In this document: positions 24,601 to 36,719 of the stretch, piece after piece | How the letters are laid out: the number at the start of each line of letters is the position of its first letter | Position numbering within the stretch: the stretch's first letter is position 1 | Source: Saccharum officinarum | Taxonomy: Eukaryota > Streptophyta > Magnoliopsida > Poales > Poaceae | Direction of reading: 5' to 3' | DNA: 64,000 nt | Assembly (NCBI GenBank): GCA_020631735.1 | Contig: CM036209.1 | Coordinates: 2,827,451 to 2,891,450 of the forward strand | Program-made: the position numbers and the translations under genes | Notes under the pieces: model-generated | Database searches by the model: none | What the model was told of the DNA's origin: nothing | The model's input: only the letters and a program-made list of their open reading frames with translations

Positions 24601-26171
24601 TATGCCCGCAACCAGTTCATTCCAAGAATAACATCAATGCCTTGCCCGGGCATTATCATGAACTGTAGACGGTAAGTGTGGGTAGCTAATACCAAACTTA
24701 CTGTATCCGTGCGGGTATTGATGAACATCTGAGAACCCACAGTACGGATCTTATAGGCATATGGTATAGCCACAAGTGATAAGTTGTGCCGCTCTACAAA
24801 CCCCATGCTCATAAAGGAATGTGATGCACCAGAATCAAACAACACCAAAGCTGGATGGGATTCGATGGTAAACATACCAGCCATAACTGTTTCCTGATGC
24901 ACAACCTGCTGAGCATCCGTGAAGTGCACTTGACCAGATCTGCTGGGCACCTTCCTCTTGATGAAAGTCCTTTTAACCAGCCTGGAATTTGCAGACGGCT
25001 GAGACGGCTGAGCTGTCTGCTGCTGAGGACACTCCCTGGCATAGTGGCCCTCCTTGCCACACTTAAAACAAGCACCAGGCTTGTTCCCGAATCCCTGACG
25101 AGTTGGGACCTGCTGTCCCTGAGTCTGTTGGGGCTGCACCTGCTGCTGAGGTGCCTTGTACTGAGTAGCAGAAGTATGTGATGTCTGCTGGGGTGACCGG
25201 AACGGAGGCCCGCCGGATGGTTGATAGGGCCCCCGCCTAACAATTTGCACCTTCTGAGTATGGGGATGGCTAGAGGATCCAGCTGCCACCCGCTTCCTCT
25301 TCCAATCCGCTTGGGATGCCCGCTGGAAACCCTCAAGAGCAATGGCGGCGTTCATCAGAGCCCCAAAGGTCTGATAGTTCCCCAGGTACAGTTTCTCCTG
25401 AAGAGCAGGAGTGAGACCGTGAAAGAAGCGATCCTTCTTTTTGTCATCCGTGTCCACCTGACTACCAGCATACTGAGCCAAGTGGTTAAACTGGGTCACA
25501 TACTCCATTACCGTCCTGCTCCCCTGACGCAGCTCCATAAACTCGGTCACCTTCTGGTGGATAACACCAGCAGGTATGAAGAACTCGCGGAAGGCGGTGG
25601 AGAACTCCTGCCACGTTGCCGGGTGATCCGGTAGCTCCGCGGCCTGGAAAGTCTCCCACCAGGCACCTGCGGACCCCAAAAGCTGCTGGGACGCAAAGTG
25701 CACCTTCTGCTCGTTGGCCACTCCGAGCAGCCGAAACTTCTGCTCAAGCGTGCGAAGCCAGTGCTCCGCCTCCAACGGATCGTCCGACGGTGTGAACGTG
25801 GGCGGGTGGGTCTTGAGGAAGTCCTGATAAGAGGACTGCCCCTCAGGACGGCGAGCACCACCCCCATTCCCACCGTTGCCCCCGGGACCTCCACGGGCGA
25901 GACCCGCGACGGCCTGTGCCATAATCTCCATGGCACGAGCTGTCTCCTGACGAGCAGCCAACAACTCCACCATGACCTCCGCGGCGGACAACGGCGGAGG
26001 CGGTGGCGGCGGAGGGAAAGGATGAGGAACCAAAGGTGGAACCTCCCGAGCTCCCTCGTCGCCATGCTCAAAAGCCCGAGCACTGTCACCATGGCCCTCG
26101 TTGGCCGCTCCTGAACTGGTGCTCCCACGTCCGGACCTCAGATTCATCTGTAAGAGAGACGAACCATCCAT
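21603..26171 (-). pseudogene. Gypsy gag-pol polyprotein with a single in-frame stop
   Basis: One frame from Met at 26171 to the stop at 21603 (about 1523 codons). In order: gag capsid domain (about residues 130-270), CCHC knuckle [14 protein letters not shown] (near residue 367), aspartic protease DSGAS (about 444), reverse transcriptase with its FIDD catalytic motif (ending about 762), RNase H ([10 protein letters not shown]), integrase zinc-binding HHCC and catalytic core ([26 protein letters not shown]), and a chromodomain-like end ([12 protein letters not shown] ... WEQESYL). A TGA at 23885-23883 lies just after FIDDI. Downstream sequence continues in the same frame, so this is one nonsense change in an otherwise intact polyprotein. 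Expression would need readthrough; mobilisation in trans is also possible. Confidence 0.93.
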
Positions 26172-26603
26172 TAGGACACCCTCCCGATCAGGATCCAGAG
26201 GTTAAAGAAACGGCAGCACATTTATTAAAGCATTCATTAAGTTAGTTCTACCAATTTACTACTTTCATTATACGTGAAGGGGAATTCCTAGTTCAAGTAA
26301 GATGCTGCTATATGATGCATGCTTCGACCTATACGTTCACTCAAGCCGGAATATAGCGGCGTTCGTAACTTTTTCGGCACATCGTACACTCACTTTCCGT
26401 ATACTAAGCGATTTCTTACGCAACGTAAGTCAGTGTACCTGCAGAAAACTGATTAGATAAAACCAGTGCCGCTATCCTAGATACACCATATAGCTAGGGC
26501 TTATACTTATATAACTTAACTTAATCGCATCCTACTTTTCACAAAACTTTTGTTGATCAAACTTTTAGTTTTGTCAAAGAGTGAGGAACTCATGACCATT
26601 ATT

Positions 26604-26618
26604 GGCTCTGGTACCAAT
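26604..26618 (-). other. Primer binding site (initiator Met-tRNA) of the Gypsy element
   Basis: In element sense ATTGGTACCAGAGCC directly follows the 5' LTR. It matches the TGGTATCAGAGC primer site with one change (C for T). Confidence 0.8.
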
Positions 26619-29600
26619 TGTGGCAGAACCACCCGGAATAGCGTACTTACGGAGACGCTCGTCTTCCATCAGACACTAAGCACCCCGAAAGCCACTACCA
26701 CGAGCGGTATCCGTCGGGCACACCTAGAAGGAGAGCCCGAAAGATCCACATTTTCTTTTTCCAAGGATCCAATAATGAAAACGAGTTACAACACAAGTCC
26801 ATCTCAAACATTAGAGTTTCTAAAAAGTACATTATTACAATACCAAATACAGAGTGCGGAAAGATAAACAGCGGAATATTAAAAGATAACATCTAGCGAT
26901 AAGATAACGAGGATTCCGTCTGAGCCCACCAGATGGATCCTCCACACAAGGAACTCCTCAAGCGTCACCTACAACAGGGGTAAATAAACCCTGAGTACAC
27001 AATGTACTCGCAAGACTTAACCGATCAGTGGGAATACTTTCTCGACTCCAAGGAATATGCTAGGCTTTATGGTTGCTGGTTTTCTTTTAGCAAAAAGCAA
27101 TACTAATAGTGAGTCCTTATTGATACATTATTATTATCATCAGCCGGATTAAGTTTTCATCTAGTCAATGTATATAAGCACCTGTTCTACTTTCAAGCAA
27201 GGGTTGAGCAATTGATATTGTTCCTTCTCCTTTTTCACTTCCAGTTCTTACTACGGTGCTAAACCGCAGACAAGCCGTACCGGATAACCCGGCGATTCGC
27301 GAATCAATGTGCCCAGCTGGGTGCCCCGAAGGCACACGCCCCGCTTGTACCCTAGGCACAAACAGGACTAACCCACCACTCTCCTGTCCCGGGTGTCCAG
27401 GTCCCCGTCCAAACTTGGACTCCAAGCCCCCACATCCTGAGTCCCGGACTCAGTGTGGTGCAAGGACCTCCACCACCTCCTCTTCCCATCAGTCGGTCCG
27501 GAAAGAGCCGGATCCGCGACAAGAGAGCAGCAAGCCTTCCCTACGCCCATACCCAAGTATGTGCTCGGGACAATAATTTGTGACTTGCCTAGAGTCATAT
27601 GCAACGACCGGTCCTTAATCGACACAGACAGGGAAAAAATGTAACCGAGCTATGCCCTGTTGGCCGCAGGACACAACCCCTCACACCCACCAGTACCAAA
27701 TCCACATCCCTGTCCGGTCACCAGTTTTCCTCTCCATTATTTCATCATGATATCATAGTGTAATCACCTAATTGCGAGTAACGGCAGGTTACTCACGCTA
27801 CCGACATCCTGAGCATAGCAGCTACTCGACCTGCACTAGTAGGACTCATGGTGGATATATTTATGCATATAGTTTCCAAAAACAATGCCTGTAACGTAAA
27901 TGCATATCATATAAATATATTCGATGATCATTTAAAATAGGGGTTATGCACCGGGGCTTGCCTTGGGCAGGTGTCGGGTCAGCAAAGTCAGCACCAACAG
28001 GCTCCTGGGCTTCCTCCTGTGCGAAGATCTCCTCCTCATACTCCTCGATCACCTCGTCGTACTCCGGCTCGACGACGGGCACGAAGTCTACCAGTTCGTG
28101 ATCTACATGAAACAAAGATGCAATGTTAAAAACTAAGATAACAGCAACTCTTAAACTAAAAGTACATCAATTTAACTACTAAGCTAGTGCTACCGACATC
28201 CTGAGCATAGCAGCTACTGGTATTTTTGTGAGCCTAACAACTTGGTTTCACTATTTTTGGACATCTACACCATTTACTACGATTTATCGAAGTTGGATTC
28301 ATAACTAAACTAACTAAGCATTTCTATTCTCAGGAAATAAAGAAACCGAAACATGTTTCGCGGCCCACGGCTTGACTCGGACCAGCAGCGGCGCAGCAGC
28401 GGGCGCGGCCCAGCGCAGGCCCAGCGGCGAGTGGCAGCGCGGGCGCGGCCCGGCGCGGCAGGGCAGCCCAACAGCGGGCGAGCGAGCAAGCGCGTGGCCC
28501 AGCGCGGCGGCGAGCGCGTGGCCCAGCAGCGCGCGGCGCGTGGGCGCGGCCCAGCGCGGCAGACGCGCGCGCGACGCGGGCAGGCGCGAGCGGGCGGGCA
28601 CGCGGGCGCGGCAGCGGCGGCAGCAGCGGCAGCGGCCCACAGTGGCGTATTTCAACGTATTACGACTTTATTTTCCTACATGAAAAGCGGCCACAAACAC
28701 GTGTGACGTAGGGGTGACGTCATGATGATGTCAGCAAGCTAAGATAAACAGTAACGCACCGCTGGTCGCCTGCTACTCTGCTCGGGCGAGGTTCCGCCGA
28801 CCACGAAGAAGACGCAAAACGGCGGTGGAGCTTTGAAAGAAGTGGCAGTGCGATGAGCAGCTGGAGGAGAAGCTAGCAGTGCAGTGAATTGAACTGGTAT
28901 GCTCTGGTTCAGTGGAGGGACGACGGCGCAGTTCACCTCGTCCTTATGAAGCGGGCGGAGCGGTGCTTCCAAAATTGAAGCACAGTGAGGTGCTACAATG
29001 GGCAAGGTAGTGTCAATCAAGCTGCTGGCTGTCTTGCGGAGCCAAGGATGCGACGAATTTTATTAACGCTCTACGGTCACGTCGAATTGAAAGCAAGAGG
29101 TACCGTTGGCCATGGCTTCAACGAAGACATGGGCTCTGTGTGGCATGGCCTGGCACAGACGTGGTCGTCAACGCAACGTACCCGTGCACAAAACGACGGA
29201 GACAGCGAGGCGATCGTTCTGCGTGCGTGCAGCTAGAGCGAGTAAATGAGAGCGGCACCAGCGCGGCGACGGCGGCGTATAGCGCGACCAAGGCACCGTG
29301 CGACGCGACGGCGAGGCAGAGCTGACATGACCCGTGCGCAGTGGGCTTGCGTGCGGTGGCAGGCAACCAAGGCACAGTGGTGACCATGGTCAGTGATGGC
29401 TTGTCCGAAGCAGATGACGTGCACGGGTTTTCTACAAATTACCAAAAGTGGCTTCGTCGACCCCTTTATAACTTACGCAAAAAGACTTAAACTTCGAACG
29501 GTTTCGCGTCGAATTCCAATTCTGACTTACCTGTTCCATTGTCGCCTACTGAGTACGTACTACAAATTTTAATAAAGTTCACATACATGCTCTACATCAT

Positions 29601-29797
29601 TTTTATTTGATAACAATTCGTTTAGAATACTAAATAGTATAAAGCGACATGAAACTCAGTATTTATTTCTTGTTTCGGATAAACGTTTCGAATATCGTAT
29701 ATTGATTTATACTCCAATTTACACACATATGCACAATTACATGATGCTCCTGCGATGTTTTAGCAAAACATTACAATGTAACACCGAGGGTGTTACA
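26619..29797 (-). repeat. 5' LTR of the Gypsy element
   Basis: 3179 bp with TG...CA ends, one base shorter than the 3' LTR because of a G deletion near 29137. It is adjacent to the primer binding site, which fixes its identity as the 5' LTR. Confidence 0.95.
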
Positions 29798-29802
29798 CAT
29801 GG

Positions 29803-30840
29803 CATCATCTCGAGCATCGGACGTTGGTGACCACGTCTGTTGCAATGGCGACAGACGCGTCTGGTGACCCCGTTGTTGGAATAACGGCTCTATTCGAAGG
29901 AGTACGTCTATAAATACTTGTTGGCCGGCTTTGAGCTATCTCTCTTGGCACTTTGGCATACTTGTGAGCATCTTGAGCTAGGCCAACGCCCTCACACTTC
30001 TCTCCACTCATCTCCTTGCATTCGATTGCGATTCTTGAGTGAGATCGAGTGATTCAAGTGCATTGTTCATTGCTTTGCATCTAGAGGCACTTGTGGGATT
30101 GTTTTGCTGCGGGATTTCTTGTTACTTTTGGTGATTGTCACCACCTAGATGGCTTGGAGCAGCGGTGGAGGTCCGACACGTGTTGGTGATTGTTCGTGGT
30201 CGGCTCCGGTGATTGGTTTGTGAGGGGTTCTTGTGGTTTCCCGGCGGAGCGTCGAATTCCAACTCTAGTGGATTGCTCGTGTCGGAACTTCTCACCATTT
30301 TGGTATATTCTTGTGGCGCCTTTTGAGAGGCTCAGTGTGTGATACCAATTAGCCACCAAACCACGTGGTGTAGGGGCACAACGGGGACTAGCATGCCGGT
30401 AAGCACGTGAACCTCGAGATAAATCTTGTGTCTCAATCGTACTTGATCAATTGGATTTTATCCCGGTGATTGGTTACTTCATTGGCTATCTTGATATTCA
30501 CTTTGGTTGGCTCAATCATCGCTCATTGGTATAACATTCCAAATCTCCTCTTACACTTACTTTGTTATCTTCTTGTTTAGCTTGTTATTGCTCTTGTTTA
30601 GTTGCTAGCTTATGTGGTTCTAGTTGTAGTAGCTTTGTAGCTTTGCTAGCTTGCGGTTTGTCTTGTGATGGTTGTGTGAACCAAACTAAAATTGTCAATT
30701 GGATAGGTGGCTTGCATCACCCCTTTAGGCTGGACAAAACTCGCATCTCGTCTTTTGTGTTACTAATTAAATTGTTTGAGTGATCTTTGTAGAGAGTTTT
30801 ATTACGCTATTCACCCACCTCTAGCCATCAAGACCTTTCA
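29803..30840 (+). mobile_element. Copia solo LTR (copy 1), right part
   Basis: Continues from 18338 after the CATGG duplication of the Gypsy insertion. It contains a TATA-like CTATAAATA at about 29909 preceded by GACAGACGCGTCTGG, and ends CACCTCTAGCCATCAAGACCTTTCA-type sequence, then CTCAG. Confidence 0.85.
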
Positions 30841-30865
30841 CTCAGCCAACCTCTGTCACGGTGTG

Positions 30866-31809
30866 CAGGGGCGGAGCTGCAGGGTGGTCCCTGTGGGTCG
30901 TGGATCACCCTGAGTTTTGGCCCAAAGTTCAATAGCGATTCTTATTTCTGCCACGAACTCTGCTGGGCCGCTCCACTGCAAAGGCCGTAGTCGAAGCGAG
31001 TCAAGCGACGTCTGTGGTCCATCCAGGTCTTCCAAAGTCAAAGCGATGAAACCATGTCTCTTCTCCCACGGCTCGATGGTCTCTGGCTCTCTGCAGTGCA
31101 ACCCGCAGCGGCCGCCGGCCGGATGCCAAAGAGTAGCAGGCTGCCGTGTGCCAAAGAGTAGCAGACTAGCAGGTTAGCAACGCATCACACATACGATCTT
31201 GATATCCTTTCTTTTATCCATGTTCCGTCCTGTTTCTTTTTTGATCTACTATCTCAATTGATTAAGCCCTAAACAGGAGTACAGGACGACAACTATTCAG
31301 TTAATTAACTTCACGAGATCACAGCAACTTGCAAAAGCACATAGCCACGGTGGTACGGTACGTAGAAATAAATTAGTTTTTGTTTCATCTTAATTAATTT
31401 TAAGATTCTATTGTACTACCGGATGATTGTCCAGTGACTTTTATCAAGAATAAGTTGAGAAATAAGATGGGTGATAGGCTTCTGGACGATTGTCTAGTGA
31501 CTTTTATTGAGCGGGATATCTTCTTACAATTGAGTGAAGAAAAGATCATCAACACTTTCATGGCTATAAGGTGTATGCCTGACAAAAAAAGAACCAGTGA
31601 CATATTGTTCAACTATTATAGGTATGTAATATATTTCAGTTCTATGTTAACAAAGCTATACTTGTCTATTTTATGAACTCTATATGTCTTTTTTTCTTTA
31701 ATTGCATTTTGGCATTCATATACCTTGTGTACCGACATGTTAAATTTATAGTGGTTAAAAAAATTTAGACAATGGACCACCATAGCTCCAAATCCTCGCT
31801 ACGCCACTG
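30866..31809. mobile_element. hAT element, internally decayed
   Basis: Ends CAGGGGCGGAGCTGCAGG and the inverted CTCGCTACGCCACTG. The 8-bp flanks ACGGTGTG (30858-30865) and ATGGTGTG (31810-31817) differ at one base. The 8-bp duplication and CAG-type ends are hAT hallmarks. It contains a transposase C-terminal remnant. Confidence 0.85.
31410..31640 (+). pseudogene. hAT transposase C-terminal dimerisation fragment
   Basis: The plus strand encodes MGDRLLDDCLVTFIERDIF followed by LSEEKIINTFMAIR. This is the end of hAT/TTF-type zinc-finger transposases (pattern L-x-D-x-x-x-x-x-IER-x-IF ... I-x-x-F). The rest of the transposase is missing from this element. Confidence 0.65.
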
Positions 31810-31817
31810 ATGGTGTG

Positions 31818-32832
31818 TTCTCCCAACCGCCGCTGCCCTATGCCCGGCCACGGGCAAATCCCCCTGGTGTCCTCTTTGTCTAATTCCCTTGTTTGTCCGA
31901 CCATTTTCTTGTTGGATTTCTTTGTCGGCACCCATAAACACTAGGCCCATACTTAGCGACGACTTTCTGCCGGGGTCGCCTCCCTCCATTGGGGATAATC
32001 CCTTGCTCGGTCGACTCCCTTTTCGATGAGGACCCTCCCAAAGACGAACTCGCCCCCCACATCAGGGATAATCCCCTAGTCGGTCGACTCCCTTTTTGAC
32101 GAGGACCCTCCCGTGACGAACTCACCTCCCTCGCTGAGCAACCTCACCATCAGTTGTTTATTGGGCATCAGACACTGGCATAGGAAAGGAGATAAAAAAG
32201 GACATGCCGACATATTGGGTTCACAAAAATGTCATTGTGTATACACATGAAAGAAGGGCCTAATTTAGGTAGTACTATTGGAAATGATAGTAGAAACCAG
32301 GCCTCTAGAGGCGAAACAAGGGGGGCTCTATACTCATGAAAGTAGGGGTTTTCTTTAGGGAAACAATTTCTCTTACTACAATTGACCTGCAGTTGATGAA
32401 GGAAGTGGTTACTAGTAAGTGGGTCCCACATGGCAATGACGGAAGAGACTCGTCACTTTTTTAACTAGGTAGTACCGCTTGAGATGCTCTTGGAGAATAG
32501 CTTAAACATCAAAAATGACACTAGCTTATGTATATTTTTCACCAGTTATTAATCCGTATTTGTGTTGTGTTAGTCATCACTACTTTTCTCTGAAGGTGAC
32601 CTGCATAGTTTGCTGCTGGACTGCTGGTCATCAGGGCAGGTTCTATGTTTTCAAAGGCCTTAGGGCAAACTTGACAATGGGCCTTTATGGCTATATATAT
32701 GTTTAATTATATATGTGCTAATATATATGCAATTGTATAAAGGTATATATAATATACAGGGGAGTTAATTGATGAGCAATGACAATATCAGAATACAATG
32801 ACTAGCAGAACAAGAAAATGACACTAATTTGA
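31818..32832. other. No gene; tandem duplication and possible hAT end
   Basis: Apart from the 73-bp tandem repeat listed separately, I see only short ORFs. CAGGGCAGGTTCTATG at 32632 resembles a hAT terminus, but no matching right end was found. Confidence 0.35.
31991..32136. repeat. Two tandem 73-bp units
   Basis: Units at 31991-32063 and 32064-32136 share GGGATAATCCC, CGGTCGACTCCCTTTT and GAGGACCCTCCC. Moderately diverged. Confidence 0.75.
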
Positions 32833-33270
32833 TTACCTCAAAATCCCAAATAAAATCAAACTCCCATTATGAAAAGAGACTTCTTTGGGCTTTTCTCTTG
32901 ATGCAAAATTGCTAAGGACGGTGTCGAGATCAATAGTGTCCAAAATATCATTCTCAATGCAACACTTAGCTAAGTCATTCGATCTTTCCTCACCATTTTC
33001 TTGATGAAAAGAGACTTTTGCTTTGATTTGAATAATTTGCAGCAAAAACAATAAACTTTGTCGACATGCTTGGAGTAAACCAACCATTTTCTATCGATTT
33101 TCTCACCATTGCTTAACTTCCTACTATAGTAAGCATATGAAAAACGTCTATCATTAGCATCTAAAGGGAACTGCAAATTCAGTTCTCTCACAGGGCCTTT
33201 CTCAATTAAGATATCTCATCCCTTATTATCAAGATGTCTCCAAGTTCTCAGATCATAGACATCGTCACTT
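32833..33270 (-). pseudogene. hAT transposase fragment with TTF-type zinc finger
   Basis: The minus strand reads [19 protein letters not shown] then [19 protein letters not shown] and [14 protein letters not shown], the conserved TTF-type zinc-finger start of large hAT transposases. A stop upstream (about 33230) and a frame change near 33000 show decay. It is oriented opposite to the fragment at 31410 and is not part of that element. Confidence 0.75.
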
Positions 33271-34790
33271 GATGCTTGTGGCATGTGGTACCATAGGGAT
33301 ACATATACCTTGGTTTGGGCCCCTGAGTAAGCTGGGCCCTAGGGCGTCGCACCCGCCACACCTCCTCTGCTACGGCTCTACTGGTCATCTAACCCGTCTC
33401 TTTTCTCCAAAACAATATTTTTATGGACACCTACATGTACATGCGCCGGCAGGCACCGTCCATCCATTTGTTGATTCACCGGTATATATGAAGCCGAAAG
33501 TTTCTTTGGTTTTAACCACGCATATGTAATCTCTCCAACAATTAAAAAACACTTTTCCTATATTTCAGGTGCATAAATTTTAAGTTGATTTCATGCAACA
33601 CTCTTGTACTACCAACTAGTACAAATAAATTATTACTTTTGTTATTTGTTATTTGTCTCTGTGTTATAACACATTAAATCTTTGTCCTTGTCTTCCTATA
33701 CCAATAATTATAAATTATTAATTGTCTTTGTGCAAACACAAATCATATTTTGTTGAATTTATAGTTTTGTCAAAAGGTTTTTTTATTCTCGGTACAAAAA
33801 AAATTACGGATTGCGCCTACAGAAATTACGATGAACGGAATCTGCGATTTTGGTAGCAAATCCCTAAAAAAATATGGAGGCCTTTCGGCTGCGCATCATG
33901 CCAGATGGTAGTGTTGCAGAAAAGGTGGCGGTAACAGCAGAAAGATCACCTTTTGGTGCTAGTTGATGGATGTGCCATGGATTATCTTTCTCGCGCACAA
34001 ATGCCGGCCTGACTAGCTCCTTTCTAAGCAAAGGCAAAGCAAAGCCTGCTTTTCCCCTCTTCATATCTCTTGAGGGCGTCAAAGGGACATATGCTTTTTT
34101 TGTAAAAAAAAAGGGAAATATGCTTTCACACGTACTACTCAGACTATTCGTATCTGGCTACAATTAATCCTTTTTCTGTGTATAGCTAGTGCGATCTAAT
34201 TAAAACTAGTGGACTTCGACTCAGTATTTCCTTGCCCTTTGTATTACCAAACCTTTCCTTCATATGCCAGTATCAGTGCAAGATTTTTTATCTCAGTTTC
34301 CGAGTATTCATTTGTTAGAAACAGAGCAGATAAGTTTTATTCCCGTAAAACACATTTCGTCCCATCAAACTTTCTTCAATCTTTCTCTTCATCTATTCGG
34401 AAACGCTCAGTCACGAGCGTCCATCTCGTTGGACCGGCCTCTCAAAAAAAAATCCCCACTCCGCTCATCCACCCGTCACGGCATGGCTAGCATTTCCGGG
34501 TCGCTCATCCTCTGCCCCGTTGCGCCCCCTTCCCCCACCGCGCCCCATCCCCCATCACGGCGTCGCGCCGTGCCCTTCCCCCACCACACCACACCCTATC
34601 ATCAGTTGTGCCGCGCCCCGTCCCATGCGAGCAGTGGCGCTGGACTAGCAGCAACAGGGCTGCGCAGATGGGCGTGAGCCTGGGCCACGAGCAGGCGTTG
34701 GAGAATCGCAAGAGGGCCGCGCCGTTGCTGCACCGGTGAGCTCCATGCGCCGCCGCCAACCTCCGCGGCGGCATCGAGCTCCGCAACAAC
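33271..34790. other. No intact gene; region interrupted by a Copia LTR
   Basis: Short ORFs only. The GC-rich part (about 34420-34795) continues after the LTR at 36658. A Mutator-like identity is possible but no terminal repeats were established. Confidence 0.35.
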
Positions 34791-35439
34791 GAGGGTGAAA
34801 GCCCAAGTTTGGTTTTGGTAATTAATGACACCAAGTTGCTAATGCTATTGTATCAAGTGTGACTAAGCTAAGCATAAGCAACATGTGATGGAGGTAGAAA
34901 TGGCATGGAGAGATGGCCACAAGACCACATGATTTGGTGCATGAAATGATGAGCAAGATTATGAAGTAATGCACATAAAATGATGGACATGATGTTCAAG
35001 TGGAGGAGAAGGATCTAAGAGCGCAAGGCAAATGTATAACCATAGGATTTTTCTTTTGCCGGTCTAAGATGAGTAGAGAAGTGATTAACCGGGTTTAGGA
35101 TAGATAGCCGACTATCAAGAGGGGCAATCACGGTTAGCTCGGGAATCAAGTGACACTAGATCAACTTCTTGAGCATATACATTAGGATATAGTAGAGAGC
35201 TAACGTAACGCCTTGAAAAATGACTGTGAAAATGCTAACACACATGCACATGGTGATTTACACATGGTGGTGTTAGCACATTTGCGAATGCGGTGGAGTT
35301 TGAGCGGTAGAGAGGGGTTTGAGTTCCTCTCTCCCTCTCGCTGAGCTTGCGAGACGGGATTCGGCGCTTTTTAGGAAAGTGAAATGCCTATTTTCTATTG
35401 CGCCGGAGTCGGAGAAGAAACGGAGGCGAACGGAGGTCA

Positions 35440-35805
35440 CTGTGGTGACCGGACGCTGCACCGGACGCGATCATGGTTTGACCGGACGCGTCCGGTCAGT
35501 TCTCGCAGCAGTCAGGCGCGTAGGTGCTAGGGTTTGCAACCGGTGCGTCCGGTCCCTCACGGAACCAGAGCGTCCGGTCGGTCACCGAGAGGGGCAGAGC
35601 GTGGCGAGGAGCTGATCGGACGCGCGGCGCGTCCGGTCGCGGTGGGAGCTCTGTGGACTCCGACCGGACGCCGGGTGCAGCGCGTCCGGTCAAACGCTGA
35701 AGCGCGTCCGGTCACGGCAACGGCTACTTCTGACGAGCACTGTTCTCGCTTGTCCTGTAGTGACTGGACGCGTCCGGTCACCCTGACCGGTGCGTCCGGT
35801 CAGCA
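35440..35805 (+). repeat. Array of GACCGGACG / CGTCCGGTC half-sites in LTR U3
   Basis: Roughly a dozen half-sites in both orientations, some joined into full palindromes such as GACCGGACGCGTCCGGTC (near 35473), lie within about 370 bp and stop about 50 bp before the TATA box. Spacing is irregular, so this is not a simple tandem repeat. Confidence 0.9.
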
Positions 35806-35853
35806 CGTTTTGCACTGTGTCGTCTAGTAACGGCTAGTTGCTTACCCTTTCGC

Positions 35854-35861
35854 TATAAATA
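35854..35861 (+). promoter_or_regulatory. LTR TATA box
   Basis: TATAAATA, preceded by CGC. The matching box in copy 3 is the inverse at about 54385-54396, also directly beside its palindrome array. Confidence 0.65.
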
Positions 35862-36719
35862 GATGGTGGCCGGATTTTTTTGGGAAAACTCTTGTATATT
35901 TTGAGACCTTGAGACATCCTTTGAGCTAGAAAACAATCCCTCCACTCATCTCTTTGCTTGGTTGTACATCTTGAGTGAGATTGAGTGAGATTCAAGTGCA
36001 TTACTTGAGAGTTACATTCTAGAGGCACTTGATCTTCGAGTTGCTGCGGATTTCTTGTTACTCTTCCGTGTTTCCCGACGCGGTAGACGGCTTGGAGCAG
36101 CGGAGGTGATTGAGCTCGCAATTAGAGATTGTTGGAGCCCTCACCAAGTATTGTAAGGGATTCTTGATCCTTCGCAAATTGGATACTCTAGTGAAGCTCG
36201 TGGCTTAAAGGATCCCCATCTTGTGTGCGGTTGTGCGGCGCCCGCCGAGGGCTCGACTCTTGATAGTCGATTAGCTCGCGAACCGATAAGTGGGTGTATC
36301 GCCACAATGGGAAGTAGCTTGCCGGAAAGCAAGTGAACCTCAGGATAAATTCTTGTGTCGTTCTCTTCCCGAGGATTTCTCTTGTGTGATTGATTGATTG
36401 GTTCTTCTCATCTCTACACGGCGGTATAATCACTCGAAGCTCTTCTCTCGCGTTACTCCTTGTATCTAGCTTGTAGTAGTAGTTGTGTTTAGTGGATAGC
36501 CTTGTACTAGACGAGTGTAGGTGGCTTGCTTAATTAGTTAAAGCTAGTGCATGTTGCTTCGCCACCTTTTGTACTAACACTTGTGGTTAAGTAATTCTTG
36601 TAGAAGTTTTAATTAGGCTATTCACCCCCCTCTAGCCTATTTGGACCTTACAGAGGGTTCATTTGTCGAAGCATCAAGGTGACATTGTGCTGTGCACGCG
36701 TATGTTTCGAGTGTTTCCG

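Larger units (their letters stand above)
18339..29797 (-). mobile_element. Tekay/Del-type Gypsy (chromovirus) retrotransposon, full length
   Basis: An 11.46 kb element flanked by the 5-bp duplication CATGG (18334-18338 and 29798-29802), with 3.18 kb LTRs, Met-tRNA primer site, one gag-pol frame on the minus strand and a purine-rich tract (TTTTAGGGGGTAGTTT, 21519-21534). By eye the LTRs differ at about 21 bases plus one indel, roughly 0.7%. At the commonly used 1.3e-8 per site per year that gives about a quarter of a million years. One stop codon interrupts pol. Long LTRs and a C-terminal chromodomain indicate the Tekay/Del lineage. Confidence 0.95.
34796..36652 (+). mobile_element. Copia solo LTR (copy 2)
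   Basis: 1857 bp from TGAAAGCCC to ACCTTACA, flanked by perfect GAGGG duplications (34791-34795 and 36653-36657). There is no internal coding region, so it is a solo LTR left by LTR-LTR recombination. It holds a TATA box at 35854 and an array of GACCGGACG/CGTCCGGTC motifs immediately upstream of it. Confidence 0.9.

Noticed and set aside
35440..35805. CRISPR-like array
   Set aside because: The genome is eukaryotic, the repeats are short half-sites in both orientations with irregular spacing, and they sit in an LTR promoter.
34796..36652. A host gene or non-coding RNA in the 1.9 kb block
   Set aside because: TG...CA ends, GAGGG duplications and two related copies in the window identify a solo LTR.
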